Below the pieces are notes generated by a model. That model was given only the letters and a program-made list of their open reading frames with translations, searched no databases and was not told the origin of the DNA. A DNA stretch of 64,000 nucleotides, taken from positions 154,501-218,500 of the forward strand of contig JAFBJZ010000437.1 in NCBI GenBank assembly GCA_016785225.1, read 5' to 3'. The first letter of the stretch is position 1; every line of letters starts with the position of its first letter. Below are positions 37,060-49,300 of this stretch, in pieces. Both the position numbers and the translations under genes were made by a program. The DNA is from Psettodes erumei (lineage: Eukaryota > Chordata > Actinopteri > Pleuronectiformes > Psettodidae).

Positions 37060-37340
37060 AGAAGAGCCATTGAAATGTCCCCTGGTGTGGTACTTTATCA
37101 ACAACAAGTTTATGAGTAAGTTATTTGTCAAGCAAAAATGCCCACAAGGCACTTGTTCCAGCTTCTCAAATGCGAGGACCTGCTGCTTCTCTCACTTTTC
37201 TATCATTTTAACAGAATCTCTTTTTGGATTTCTGTGCATTGTTTGGACACAACTAGCACTTTAAAGGCATCAGTCTTTCCTCACCATATTTTTTTGTAGA
37301 GACTAAACAAGTAACTGATTAATTCAAGAAGTTATTCAAA
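37060..37340. repeat. Dispersed teleost repeat, copy 3
   Basis: GTCAAGCAAAAATGCC at 37127-37142 is identical to copy 2. It is followed by 'ttccagcttctcaaatgcgagg', 'tgctgcttctctc' and 'agactaaacaagtaactgatt', all in the order I remember for this common fish repeat. It is non-coding. Confidence 0.55.
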
Positions 37341-37656
37341 AGACTAACCTCTGATCAATATAAGCATTTGTTGCAGTAAATCAATTCATAAAACAACCTA
37401 CATATAAACCAGATAGAACATGGAGAACTAGCCTGCTGTATGTGACATCACGTTCGCAGTCACGAACATTAATAATAAAGCATCAGACAGCTTTGTCTTG
37501 ATGCGGTTACACTGCTCTACTCAAACTGATTTGAGACAGTTCATTTTTCCAAATGAAAACTCATAAATGTCACATTCAGAAATATGACTCAGTACTACTT
37601 TTACTTGTGTACAAAAACCCCACTTATATAATTCCAACAGACTCACCGTGAAATGA

Positions 37657-37670
37657 CCACCAGAGAGCGA
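37657..37670 (+). promoter_or_regulatory. CTCF-like motif
   Basis: CCACCAGAGAGCGA differs from the CTCF core CCASYAGRKGGCRS at two positions. It is a weak candidate on its own. Confidence 0.2.
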
Positions 37671-40159
37671 GGCTCATTGAAAATAAGACCTCTGTCAGCA
37701 CCTCGCCTCGGACCAGTCATCCACGCTGCACGGCCCATTTTCCGTGGCTCTGTACCTCGGACTCTGGGCAGGCACAGTGAGTGGATACTGGTTCCCACAG
37801 AGCTAAAACTCTGGACTAATGGCGCATAAAGAAGACGGCCACAGATAATATTGTTGATGCATATTATTACTCCTGTCAGAAGAAGAGGGGACAGCATATG
37901 AGCCCAGCCTATGGTTTTAGGGACCAGTCGCTATAGGCAGGATGGGGAAGTGTTATAATGGGAGTGGGAATGGGGTATTAAAAACACCATGGATCCTTCT
38001 ACCACCCTCCTCAGGGGCTTGTATCAAAACATTAGTTTTGTTTATGGGTGTCCTGGCTTTGTCCTTCACATGGCCTCTAAGGGTGATAAAGTGAGAGTTA
38101 CACGATCCACCTTAGGCAGAAATAGGAAATGTTGCTGCGAACACCAGCTGTCGCTTAGGTCGACGCGGGCAGCGAGAGGCCTCGGCCTTCCCAGGCGCTG
38201 CCAAATAAAGAGACTACTGTGTTGTGGAAGACAGTTTTCACCCAACCCACCTACTTTACGAAAGGTGTTAAGCTGCACAGGTGGGGAGGACTGCATAGTT
38301 TTAGCCATAAAGGGGATGAGGGTTGCCATCTGAAAGAACATTATTTGCACAGCGTCGCGGCATCGCGGTTAATGTAGAATCAACATTTGTCAGCTGCCAG
38401 GCGGAGGCTCCGGAGGGTAGACGGGGTCTAACATGTCAGAGGATTCGCTCCTACCGTTTCAGACACTTCTCCCACAAATGAATGACGGCTTCCGAGACAT
38501 CTCAGCCTCACAACTGACAGCACAGATTCCACATTCATCTCCTGCCTTTATCTCCATGGGATCGTGGGCACGAGAAGCAAAGAGAAATTCCATTAGCTGT
38601 CAACAGGCGAGATGCCTCGCTAACAAAAACCTGGGGAATATGGGAGAGGAAAACATGATTGTAACCCCACTGGCACCCAGTGATATTACACACAGCACAC
38701 TCACTGTCAGAATTGAATATTCACAAAGAAGAACGTTAACCGGAGGCATACTTTCTATAAACCATGGTGTATCGCAATGGATTTGTCTTTAAACTTCATT
38801 TGTAATTATTTCAAAAGATTGCTATACCTCAGTCAATAATGGACTTGAGAAACATGTAGGAGCTGCCAGTCTTCACAGGACCTGAAATGAGAAGTGATTA
38901 GACCTAAAGTCAAGTGATTATTTTTATGTAAAAAGTGCTAATACAGGAAAAGCTGAGAAAATCTTGCAATCTTACAATTTAAAACTGGAGAATTATTTAT
39001 TTAATAACACTAATAAGTATTTTCATCCTACCACCTCAACTACATTGTTTTATAAAAAAGGACTTATTTGTTGCTAGGTTAATATTTAAAGAAACAAATG
39101 TGGAAGTATAATTTCTGCACCCTGAGATGGAATGCAACGACATTCAGCAAATCAGAAGTCACGCCTGAAAAAGACTGCACACTCTGCAAACCCACGGCGT
39201 CGATCGAAGGCCCACCTGCCTCAGTCGAAACCAAAAGAGCCTAATATACAACTCCCCCGTTTAATTGCGAGCGTGTGGTCAATCAGAAAGCATAAAACTC
39301 CCGGTGGGTAGGTGGCATCTGTCTGTGAGGCCTCCAACGATTGATGTGCCAGAGTCCGTGAGCCGCCTGGGCCGGCCGCCCACAACCTGCGACACAGCCC
39401 CATCACTTTTATGACATCTTAAGGAATCTACTTTTTAATACAGCCCATTACTGCTGACATACAAATCTTTCCCAACGTGGTCCTATCTACGGCCTGATCA
39501 ATTTTTACACTGCTGAGCCGCCCCCTTTCCCCTCATTTTGTCATTTCAAAATTCATATTATATAGGATTTTCTTATGGGAAAAACGGCAATAAAAATCCG
39601 TTACCACCCTGAAGATGTGCACAAGTCAGTGCTTGGCTGTTACTAAAAAGCTTTGGAGAAAATAAAATTTGTTTCTGTAGTAAGCAGAACTGTTTAAATG
39701 TTATTTATTTTTATGTTCCTAAGAAAATATATTGTGAAGTGCAGCATTGATTTAGAACATAACCATGTCTCGATACGGGTTGGAGGGGCTGAATTTATGA
39801 ATCCTTTGCACAACTCCTTTAATTGAATTTTCCAAATCTCTCACCACACACAAATAATCAATACCTACAGCTGAGGGGAACTTGCCTCAGAATTATTAGG
39901 GCCTTTCTTTTTCAATTTTGTAGTCATCAGCACATACAGGCACTCTGGGTATTTGTAATGCCGCGACTATGCCCGCAGGATTTATGCTTGCCCCAAGCCT
40001 GATTGCTCACCAAAAGTGACTTCTTTAGACTGCTTACTGAAACTTTTGTTAACCTTAAAAGGGCGGTCGTAAGCGCTTCTTAACACCGCACTTTCACTCC
40101 GGGAAGGAGCCGCGTCCAACTATCACGACGTAAGTGTGGAAAAGGAGATGACAAGGCAG

Positions 40160-40162
<3 letters not shown>

Positions 40163-40192
<30 letters not shown>
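40163..40192. repeat. (AG)15 microsatellite
   Basis: A run of 15 AG units without interruption is seen directly. Confidence 0.95.
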
Positions 40193-40193
<1 letters not shown>

Positions 40194-42285
40194 AAACAAC
40201 ACAGGAGGGAAGAAGACATAGGAGGAAACAGGGGACTGGAGGATTGGCCTTTAAGGTTTAAATGTCCTCATGGATTTACTCAGCTGCCTCGGCATGCTGG
40301 AGGCGCCGGAGGCTCTGCTCAGCTCTGAGTCCTACAGAGTCTGAACACACACTTTCTGACTCCAACATCTGCAGCGTTTAAAACTTTCTCAGCTACTTCT
40401 GGCAGACTTCAGACAGCGTCATAATGCTCCTCTGCTTGTGCCCCGTTACACTATTTACCATTATCGTCATTTGTGGCGGCAGCGGTTGCCACAATCATGT
40501 GCTACTGTTGCTACAAATAGCAGCTTTTCTTTTTTTTTTTAAACCATAGACAGAGGTTTGCATTGTGGTCTTTATTTATTTAGTTTAGAAAGATGCAGGT
40601 GCCATAAATTGGCACATGAGATGTTACCAAAATCGCACAAATGTCTCAAAGAGTGCCGGCAACATTTGTAGGAATAAGTTGATTGAATGCGAGCGGCTTG
40701 CGTCACATGGGCAGGGTTCAGTGTTGCGTCCAGTCTCACTCTGAAAACATCCTTAGATAGATTTGTGCCCACACGCTACATGACCACTCATCTTAAGTCT
40801 GAGGTCCTGCATCGCAGCTTCCTTTAAAGGATGGTGAGGGCAGAACAATCCGATTCCAAAGAATTGACTCAGAATCCACTGAGTATTGGGACTAAGGGTA
40901 AAAAAAAAAAAAAAGAAGAAAACTTATACCTATAAATCAATTACTATGTACTCTGGTGTGGTAAGGAAATTAGTCAAATTTATATCAGTATGTATATTTT
41001 AGTGCTGTACTGTAACACCAATTATTCTAACTACACATAATTGTAGATATACAATAATAAACTTTGTGTAGCAAATTTGCCAACATGTATGACAAAACAT
41101 TTTGTCAACGCCAAACTCAGAGAACAACCAGTATGTGTAATCTTCCATCCTCATAAAGCACTCCGCCTTTTCCAACAACTTTCCTCCACTTCCCTTCCTC
41201 GTATTCGGCACAAGGCCAGGAGCAGCGGATCTAAACAAACATTTTACACAGGAGCAGAATCATGCTTCGAGATACCATCAACATCATCTGTCTGGATTTC
41301 ATGCTCCCAGCAAATATAGGCCAGAACTCCTCAGCAGCTTTGAATAACAGTTTGTTTTCTTAAAATGTGTGTCTGGGTGCGCACAGAGGGACGATTCTCT
41401 CGCACAGCTATCTGCCTTGACATTGTGAAGTCTGTTGTTGTAAGGAGGTTTATGCAAAACTGATACATTTCACGGATCCGCCATGTGACAGAAATGTGAC
41501 ATTCCTAGGGTGTGGATCCACAATGCATCATGTATGTTCAGCTCCCTTACTGGAACTAATTAAAATAATTTCTAACAACCTTATCGGAAAACAAGCTTGC
41601 TTCCTGACAGAACCCCCTATTCATTTTCCACAAGTCACCATTGTATGATTTGATCACAAGAATTGCTCTGCTGCAGGCATAACATGTGCCTAAAATAATC
41701 AAATTAATTCTTTCCCTAGGAAATCTACTCATCGACTTGTTTGTGTAACCATAACAAAATGTTGTTTTTCTCCAAAGGTCGCAGAGCACACGATTGTCCG
41801 ACAATTCAAACAAGCATCCATTGATGCTGTTAACGTTAAATAGCAAATCAAATAGTGAAGTAGTAGCTCATGGGGATGTCCTGGGGAACCAAACGCCCTC
41901 GTGAGACTGCGTTTGTTTTCTTTCTAATCTTGAAATCAATCAAACAATCGGGACAAAATGTTTTCTTAACAATAAAAAGTCACTGGCCTACAGTTAAGGT
42001 CACAATCACTGCAATCCCAGCAGCCGACATGACGCATTGAAAAATAGTGTGGGAAAAAAAACAACCAGATAGTTAGAAGAGCGGGGATACCAGCCTCCTG
42101 TCTCAAGTGGAGCAGCTTGGTCAGTTCAATTCAGACTCAAACTACATAATAGGGGCAAGAATTATAAAAATCTCAAAGCACATACAACGTACTCATTGTC
42201 ACAAAGGCCAAAACGAATATAACCTATGGATAAATAAGTGATGAAAATCTACACTTATCTCGACCAAGTGTGGCAGCGTCAGACT

Positions 42286-45200
42286 TCAATAAATCTCGTG
42301 ACATTGTTCAACCATGAGCTCCACCACGCCCATGGCCATAAAGCCTTTCAATTCCACTAATGTGAATAGGTGTGATAGGTGTGTGGAAAAACAAGAGGGC
42401 ATACGAATGTTACATGTTAAAACTTGTTTTCCCTTGCACTGTGTTTGGTTTGGGTTATCGAGTACCAGATAAATTACCTTGACGCTGATTGTCGGGGTCT
42501 TCATTTCCTTTTAAAGATGAAGCTACTCTGGATGCTGAAAAGACAAACGCGTCATAATTATTTTCGTAAAGAGCTGACAAATGGAGAGCCTAGCCAAAAA
42601 TGAGTGCCTCCTTTTTAATGCCTTCAACAGCTGAAAACTTGGTACTTGTGTGATCTGTTTGACATCCTGTTGGATCATTTAAAAAAATGACCCAACTGGA
42701 TGTGCCATAGAACTTGGGTTTTCACTGGTCTCTGACACAATTGTGTTTAACAATGGAAGTCACTTTGCATACTTACTCAGCTCCCTGTGTCTCTTCAGCT
42801 CAATCTTCAAGTCAGCAGAAGATCTGGCAAGGAAAAGCCCTTGTTCACTGCTGCCCTCTGCTGACTAATTAAAATATAAGAGGAAGGAGAGAATAAGGAA
42901 ACCACAAGCAATACCCCAGCAATATACAGGAAAAAAGATGAAGGTAGGATAATGTCTTGGAAATGAAGGAAGACAAAAAATACACAGTCCTGCAAGCAGC
43001 TACTCTGAAGGTCACGCAAGTCACGTCAGAGGTGAATATTCAGTATGTGATAAAAACCGTCATCTCTCTATCCGAAGATGTGACGGAGACAAAGACATTT
43101 CCGCCCCATCTCGAGATTTAAGACCAGAACAAGAAAAAGTCTCTCACAGATATTTCCTCCAGCTCTTTCCTGGCCCTGATGAATGCATCTGCAGATTGTT
43201 CCAGTTTTGTTCGCAAGGAGTCCAGTCTGGTCAAACCAAAACAGAGCAGGATGTCAATGATACATTTACCTTAAAATGACTATTCATATATTCTATATTT
43301 TGTATACTGGCTATATTTTACATTGATGAGTGCCTTTAAGTATGGTAAGTAGATGAGACTGGACTGAGTCTAAAGAGACTGAAAACCACGTAGAAAGGCA
43401 GCTACAGTAATTAGGGATTCGTACAAGATAAATATACAATTAAACATAATTTCAACTTCAATTTGTGATAACTTTATTTCCAAACAGTAAATTTCTCTGA
43501 GCTGAGCTCACCTTGCTGTTAACTGGCTATTTATAAATTGTTCGGTCTGATTTTGTGTTTTTTGTTCTGCTATATTATACTTTGTATGTATTTTATTTGT
43601 TTGGACATGCATCTGTTTTTTTTTTGTTTTGTCTAGCCATTTTGGGGTTCCACTTTTTACCCCCAGATATAATTCAATTTATGTTGAGATCTACAATAAA
43701 TCAAAATACTGTGCCCCCAGTGACCCTAATATGACATAACCAAGTGAGTGTTATGAATGTACTGTAAACCGGGCCAATATAACGTATTAGTGACGGCACT
43801 ATAAAATTAAAAACTAATGCTTGTCTTGATGGATGGGCCAGACACCAAATGTCTGCCTGGGCTAAGGAAATGGTTCTTGTGTTAAGTGAGTCTTATACAA
43901 CTATTTTTAGTGCTATGTAAATCACTGATAATTTGGCCAGTGATGGATCTCCGTCATTCCATGTCTCCTGTCATTAAATTCTGATATGTCATTATGACCA
44001 TCAGGAAAGTGTGGCAATTGAAATATGGCAACTCATAAAAGGGAAGTTCACTGTAACCCTTTAACTCTGCAGACTTTGGTCTCTTTTTTTACAATGAAAA
44101 AAAGTGGAACAACAAATAACTCACAAAATAAAATAAAGGCAAACTCTGTAAGCAAGTACTCACTTTTCCAACTCTGTCTGCAGGACCTCTTCTTCAGGTG
44201 CAGTGACTTTGGACTTGTCTGTTGAAGAACCAACACATCTTTAATACCGCATACACCAACAGAGGTCTTATCAGCAAAAGACATTTTGCCTTGTCACAGT
44301 AGGAGAAGCACAAGTGTCAATAATGAATTTATTTAGTGGGACACTTGAACAGAGCAGAGCCATCGTTAATGATATAAGGAACACCTGAGCCTTTCCTACT
44401 GAGACAAGCCAAAAATGTCTGCTGCGAAAAAGGCCTACATACAGTATGCAAGTAACTGTTACTCCGAGGTCTGACAAGTGAACCATATTATTTACTGCAC
44501 AAGCATTACATTATACACTATAAATTAAATTCAAAGATCATAGTCCTATTCATCCTAAACAAGTTCCTTTTCGTGAAAGACAATACCCTGGGCTTTAGAA
44601 ATGCAGTTGCAGAATATGTGCAGGAGGCGTCATTTCCAAGGATAAGTGCAGAATGGAGCCTTTGGATTGAGGTTGTTCATCTGGCAGCTCCCAGTACATT
44701 ATTGCAGCCATCTTATTAGTGGAAGTTCTTAAAGGAGAGTAAAACTATAGGAGATGATCACATCTTTAAATATTAAGTCCACAGTTTTTAAATCATCATT
44801 TACTGTTCGCATAATAAGGTCATTGAGTACAAATGTACTATTTCAGTAATTCCCTGCCTCACAGTGACACACAACTGTGGGTCTTTCCATTCCCTGCCCA
44901 GATTATAGACTATTGCCTTTCGAGGCAAAAGCCAATTTCTCCAACTTTTAGGCCTCAGCTGCCTCACAGTTGTTGAGACAGGTCTTCACTGACTGTTTTG
45001 TAAAAGAACAAGCACACAGGGCCACACATACAGTTTGAGACGTCCAGCATGCTTTGGAACACAAGTGGACATCTCCACTGAGATCTGTCATTGTCAACAC
45101 ACCTGCAGAGCTCGCAGGCCCAGGCAGGTTTTTGAGGCCTCTTGCAGGTACTGGTAGTCTCGAACGTGGAAGCTAGTCAGGACAGTAAAAAAAACCAAAA

Positions 45201-45384
45201 TGGACTCAAACATGCTGTGACAATGTACCGATTATTTCAACAGTTTCAACACAGACAGCCTAAAGCTTCGACATTAAACTTTTAAACCACTCTTTCACAA
45301 AGAAATGAGATGACCAGACCACAGCTGCCTATGGGTGTTCAATACACCTGATATTTTTTGACTCACATGATGGGCATTTTCCAT
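42286..45384 (-). CDS. Small coiled-coil protein; positional candidate for ITGB3BP/CENP-R
   Basis: Seven coding exons on the minus strand join in phase: 45384-45367, 45172-45103, 44218-44164, 43226-43148, 42804-42777, 42534-42478 and 42356-42286. They give 125 aa; a non-coding first exon ends at 45797. The N-terminus is short, basic and proline-rich (PRSRLPVPARG). An acidic coiled coil follows (EEEVLQTELEKLDSLRTKLEQ; RARKELEEIS), then a C-terminus ending CHEIY. Position, strand and the head-to-head start with efcab7 fit ITGB3BP (CENP-R, a 177-aa kinetochore coiled-coil protein and nuclear-receptor coregulator). However, sequence likeness is confined to the coiled coil and the protein is shorter, so the symbol is withheld. 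The 28-nt fifth coding exon relies on the second of two acceptors; the first would bring in a stop. The existence of a gene is fairly sure; its identity is not. Confidence 0.55.
42851..42864 (-). promoter_or_regulatory. CTCF-like motif in minus-strand gene intron
   Basis: On the minus strand the site reads TCAGCAGAGGGCAG, matching the CTCF core at 13 of 14 positions. It lies just upstream of the 28-nt exon of the minus-strand gene. Confidence 0.35.
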
Positions 45385-45796
45385 CTTCAGAGCTCTTCTC
45401 ACACTGTTAAAAAAAAAAAAAAAGCTCAGCGTCATTCAATTGCTTTATTTAGTAAGAAAACACTGAACCCGAGTACGCCATCTTGATTACGAGACTCTTC
45501 AAAGAATGTGAACAGAATCCCATTGATAACACAATTTGCCCGCAAAATATGAAGGTATCATAAAATAACAATTAAATGTTGTACTGTACAGTACATGATG
45601 TTCCGTGGGTCAGTACATTGTAGTGCAATCGTCGCCATGCAGCAAAACGCACGTTTACTTGCCCAAGTTTGTCGTGTACAACAACCTCAAATACATAACA
45701 CGGCAAATTCATGGGGATAACACTAAACAGTCAGATAACTCGTTGTCAACTAAAGATTACACAGATACACATTAAAACATTCACAACAATACTCAC

Positions 45797-46369
45797 GGCG
45801 TTTTCGAGTTTCAGTCAGTCCCTACAAAAGTTTGTGCCAAATCAAACTGGCGCCATTGCTACTATCAAAGATTTCGGGTGAAACATGACCTGTCCTATAT
45901 AATTATTCCGGGGCCCCCCTTATTGGAAAAAATGAATCGGACATGGCACAAAGTGTTCTCAATAAAAAAAAAATCCACAAAATTATCATTTATGTGGAGC
46001 CTACACTTTTATTTATTTTTCATTCAAATACAAAAGCCAAAACTGGCACTGCATCGCTATTGTCACTTTTGACAGCAACTGGGAAGGTAAAGGTTTGTTT
46101 CTTCAGTGCCGTGTTTAGGTGAACACCGACTTCTTCTTGTTTGCGTAGCAACAGGCAGCGCATAGCGACGGTGTTCGACACAGGGCACGGGCGAGTGTGG
46201 GTCAATGAAATGCACTGTATCTTGCATATTTCCGGATGATTACTGCAGTGTGACAAAGAAACAAACGTAGCTTTTAGCCTTTGTTAGCTGCCACACCTGA
46301 GTGCTTCTTATTTCTAAGCTGGAGAAGGGAGCTAGCTCGCAGTGCTCAAGTAGATCTCTTCTCCCAACG
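45797..46369. promoter_or_regulatory. Bidirectional promoter between the minus-strand gene and efcab7
   Basis: The minus-strand gene's first (non-coding) exon ends at the donor next to 45797, and the efcab7 ATG is at 46370. The two genes therefore diverge from about 0.5 kb. The interval has raised CpG content, a TGGCGCC E2F-like core near 45849 (suiting a cell-cycle gene) and an RFX/X-box-like site at 46139-46152 (suiting a ciliary gene). No TATA box is evident on either side. Confidence 0.55.
46139..46152 (-). promoter_or_regulatory. efcab7: RFX X-box-like site upstream of efcab7
   Basis: On the minus strand the site reads GTTGCTACGCAAAC, matching most positions of the X-box GTHNYYATRRNAAC. 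RFX factors drive many ciliary genes through such sites within a few hundred bases of the start. This one is about 220 bases before the efcab7 ATG. AT is replaced by AC in the centre and one purine position is C. Confidence 0.4.
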
Positions 46370-49300
46370 ATGTCTTTTCAAGAGTCTCCTCGTCCCTCCG
46401 ATGAAGAGGAGGCTTTCTACACGCAGTGCAGAGCTGCGTACCTCGCTGTGTTCAGATCTAGTTTGACAAATATCGCTTCGAAACAGCAGTTATGTCGTGG
46501 TAAGCTAACTTAAAGCTACTTAGAGCTTAGCGCGCTACTCGTGGTGAGCCCAGTTAAAACACAAATGTATGAATGGATTTTGGGGAAATGTGAATTAAAT
46601 AATACTTAGGTTATATCTGTTTGACATGGAGTTAGCTCAAGAGCTGATGTATCATATGATACTGTCTATGCTGAGAAAAATACACATAACATTTAAAAGA
46701 TCTGTCAGAAAACAAAAACATAAAAACCTCCAGTTGTGCTATAGTTGTTTGTTGTCTGTCCCCCCAACCCCACCCCCCCACCCATTTATTGCATTCAGTT
46801 CTCCAGCAAGCAGGAAGAAATCCATCCCAAGCCACTCTCAATAAATACTGGACCCCGAGAACGTCAAAACTGAACTTTGATGACTTCTGTGAGATTCTCA
46901 AGTGTGAGAGGAAAACTGAGGAAACTGAGCTGATGAGAGCTTTCAAAAAGATGGATGCGAACGGTGATGGCTACATCACACACAGTGAACTGGAAACGGC
47001 CCTTACTACTGTGAGTGATGCAGTAAATAGTCTCTATATTCTTTTAAAGTCAACAACTGGGGACCCATTAATGTTATAGTACGGATGTAAACTGTAAACA
47101 TAAAATGATTGAAACTACTGAGTGGCTTATGCTCAAACAATATAAATATATTCTGATTTTTTTTATCACTAATGAAAATATGCTGAATCTTCCAGAGAGG
47201 AGAAAAAATGAGCCCTGAAGAGGTGAATACCATTTTCTCATTAGCTGACATCAACAAGGACGGCAAACTGGACTATGCAGAAGTAAGTTTGTGACTCTAT
47301 TCAGCTCTGCTCATCTAGTTATCTTGTGTGTCCAAGACTGTGGAAATACAGTCATCTCATTTCGTGAAGTAATTTACACAAAGATGGATGAGCATCAGTA
47401 AGATAATGAGTTCACCAGCGTATCCTCAGAACATGGGATACTATCCCAAGCAGTGAGTAGAAAAAACTTTCTGAAAGAGTAAAATTAAACTAGCAATAGC
47501 CAATTTGAATGTGTGTGTTTCTTATCAAAGCTTCTTTTCTTTAAAGCTGGGTTGATTCCACATGAAATACAGAAAAGTAAATGACAACAAGCAAAAGAAA
47601 ACAACAGATTAGTCCTCCAGTGATCTGCTCAGAACCTGTCTTTACTTACTCTCCATTACCTCAGAGCTGTGCTCATGTATCATCCTCTGACTTATGGTTT
47701 CCTGTTGCTGTCAGTTCTGCAGATTGCTTGTGTCCACGGTAGAACAATGTCAGATGGCGGCTTTGGAGAAGCTCGAGGCTGATGCCAAGCTGAAGAGACA
47801 GAACTTTGGCAGCCAGTCATACAGCCCAAAGAGCTCTGTGTCATCAGCACTAGCACCAGTGGCAGCGGCCCACCCTCAGCCTCCAGACGCATCAGACGGG
47901 ACGCTTAAGAAAGGTACAGCTCGTGGCTTCCCAGAACATTTTAAAACAAAGTACACTGGCTCCAAATTTCTGTTTGCTTTTATGATCAGTTTGTGTCAGT
48001 ATACATTTACTGCCGTGCTCAGTAACCAGATATTAATACAATGGTGTATAATTTTCAGAGCTGTACATGTCCACACTCACAGCCTATCACATATATACAG
48101 TAGGTAAACTCCACTCTCTCCAAAGATGCATGCCGATGGCTACAATACGCCTCACCGATTAGTTTTGATGAATAAATAATAGCTCTGTTATTGATCGATT
48201 TTTCACTCCCCTATGACAAATCACCTCATTAAGAGCGACCATACATCACAATAGCTACACAATTAGAACAGCTTGTTTGGTGGGAGGAGACTGTAAAGCG
48301 TTGTGATTTGGGTAATCATTTCTGCCATTAGGAGATTGACAAAAGCTCTGTCTACACTGATGAAAAATGTTGCCTTTCAGCTCTGGCTTTGGGAGTGCTA
48401 GAAAGATATGTTTTGTAGCCTAAACAAGCATGAGTGGGGGTTCAAGTTCAGCTGAAACCTTCTGTATGAACCAACAGGTTTTTCTTCTGTAAGAGACAGC
48501 TCGACTTTAGCTAGTTGAAAATAGGTGTTAAAAAATCTACTTCTTGCATTTTTAAACCAGCCTTTTGAGGAAAAAAAGAACAGGGAACCTGGATGAGTGA
48601 GCCAGGGACAGGTCCACAGTGGGAAGATAGATGGGGTTGATTTAAGTGGTCAGTCCATGTTCATGCTATTGATTTTGGAGGATTCCACCACTTCTCACTG
48701 GGGAGATGATGAGGGATTAGATGGTGGTGGAGAGGAGGGCCCAGTCGACCACTGCTGCAAAAACAAATGAGCTCCCACATAGTAGTCGGGATTATCACAT
48801 TATTGTGCCTCTCCCAGGTATTGATTTATACCTGTTACATCTGAACCAGGCTGTGACAGGGGGAGCTACGTGATCACACATGTTGAATGGGTTATTCCTG
48901 GAGCTCAAAAACTGTTTTGACTGCTCATTTGGTCTTACATTTGTCAGTATAAACCAGCACCTCCCTGACAAATACAGTATAACTGTATGTGACATGGTTC
49001 ATTTTGGGCTGATTTTTCACAAATAATTGATGAGATTGAATTATGTATCGGGTGTGTTGTGTCTAACAGTCCAGACCAATTGATGAACTGCCACAGTGTT
49101 TCTCTGATAATTGGTCTATTTAGTTCAGTTCTCGCAGTTTTCTAGCACCAGGGAACCACTGAAACAATTCGCCCACTGTCAGTATAAACTCACACTGAAG
49201 CATTTGTTAGGTCATGTGTCAGTGCATCTTTGTCCATATTCACAAAACAGCTACAATTTGGACCTCGAGATTAAAAATACTCTCATCAATACAAAATAGA

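Larger units (their letters stand above)
36246..42285. other. Intergenic region between alg6 and the minus-strand gene
   Basis: No coding exon is recognisable in 6 kb. It holds one dispersed repeat copy (37060-37340), an (AG)n run (40163-40192) and several complex non-coding blocks (36650-36900, 37640-38800, 39120-39560) that look like conserved elements rather than decayed repeats. The two flanking genes converge here. The 3' UTR of the minus-strand gene must lie in the right-hand part, but no clear AATAAA was found on the minus strand close to its stop. Confidence 0.5.
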
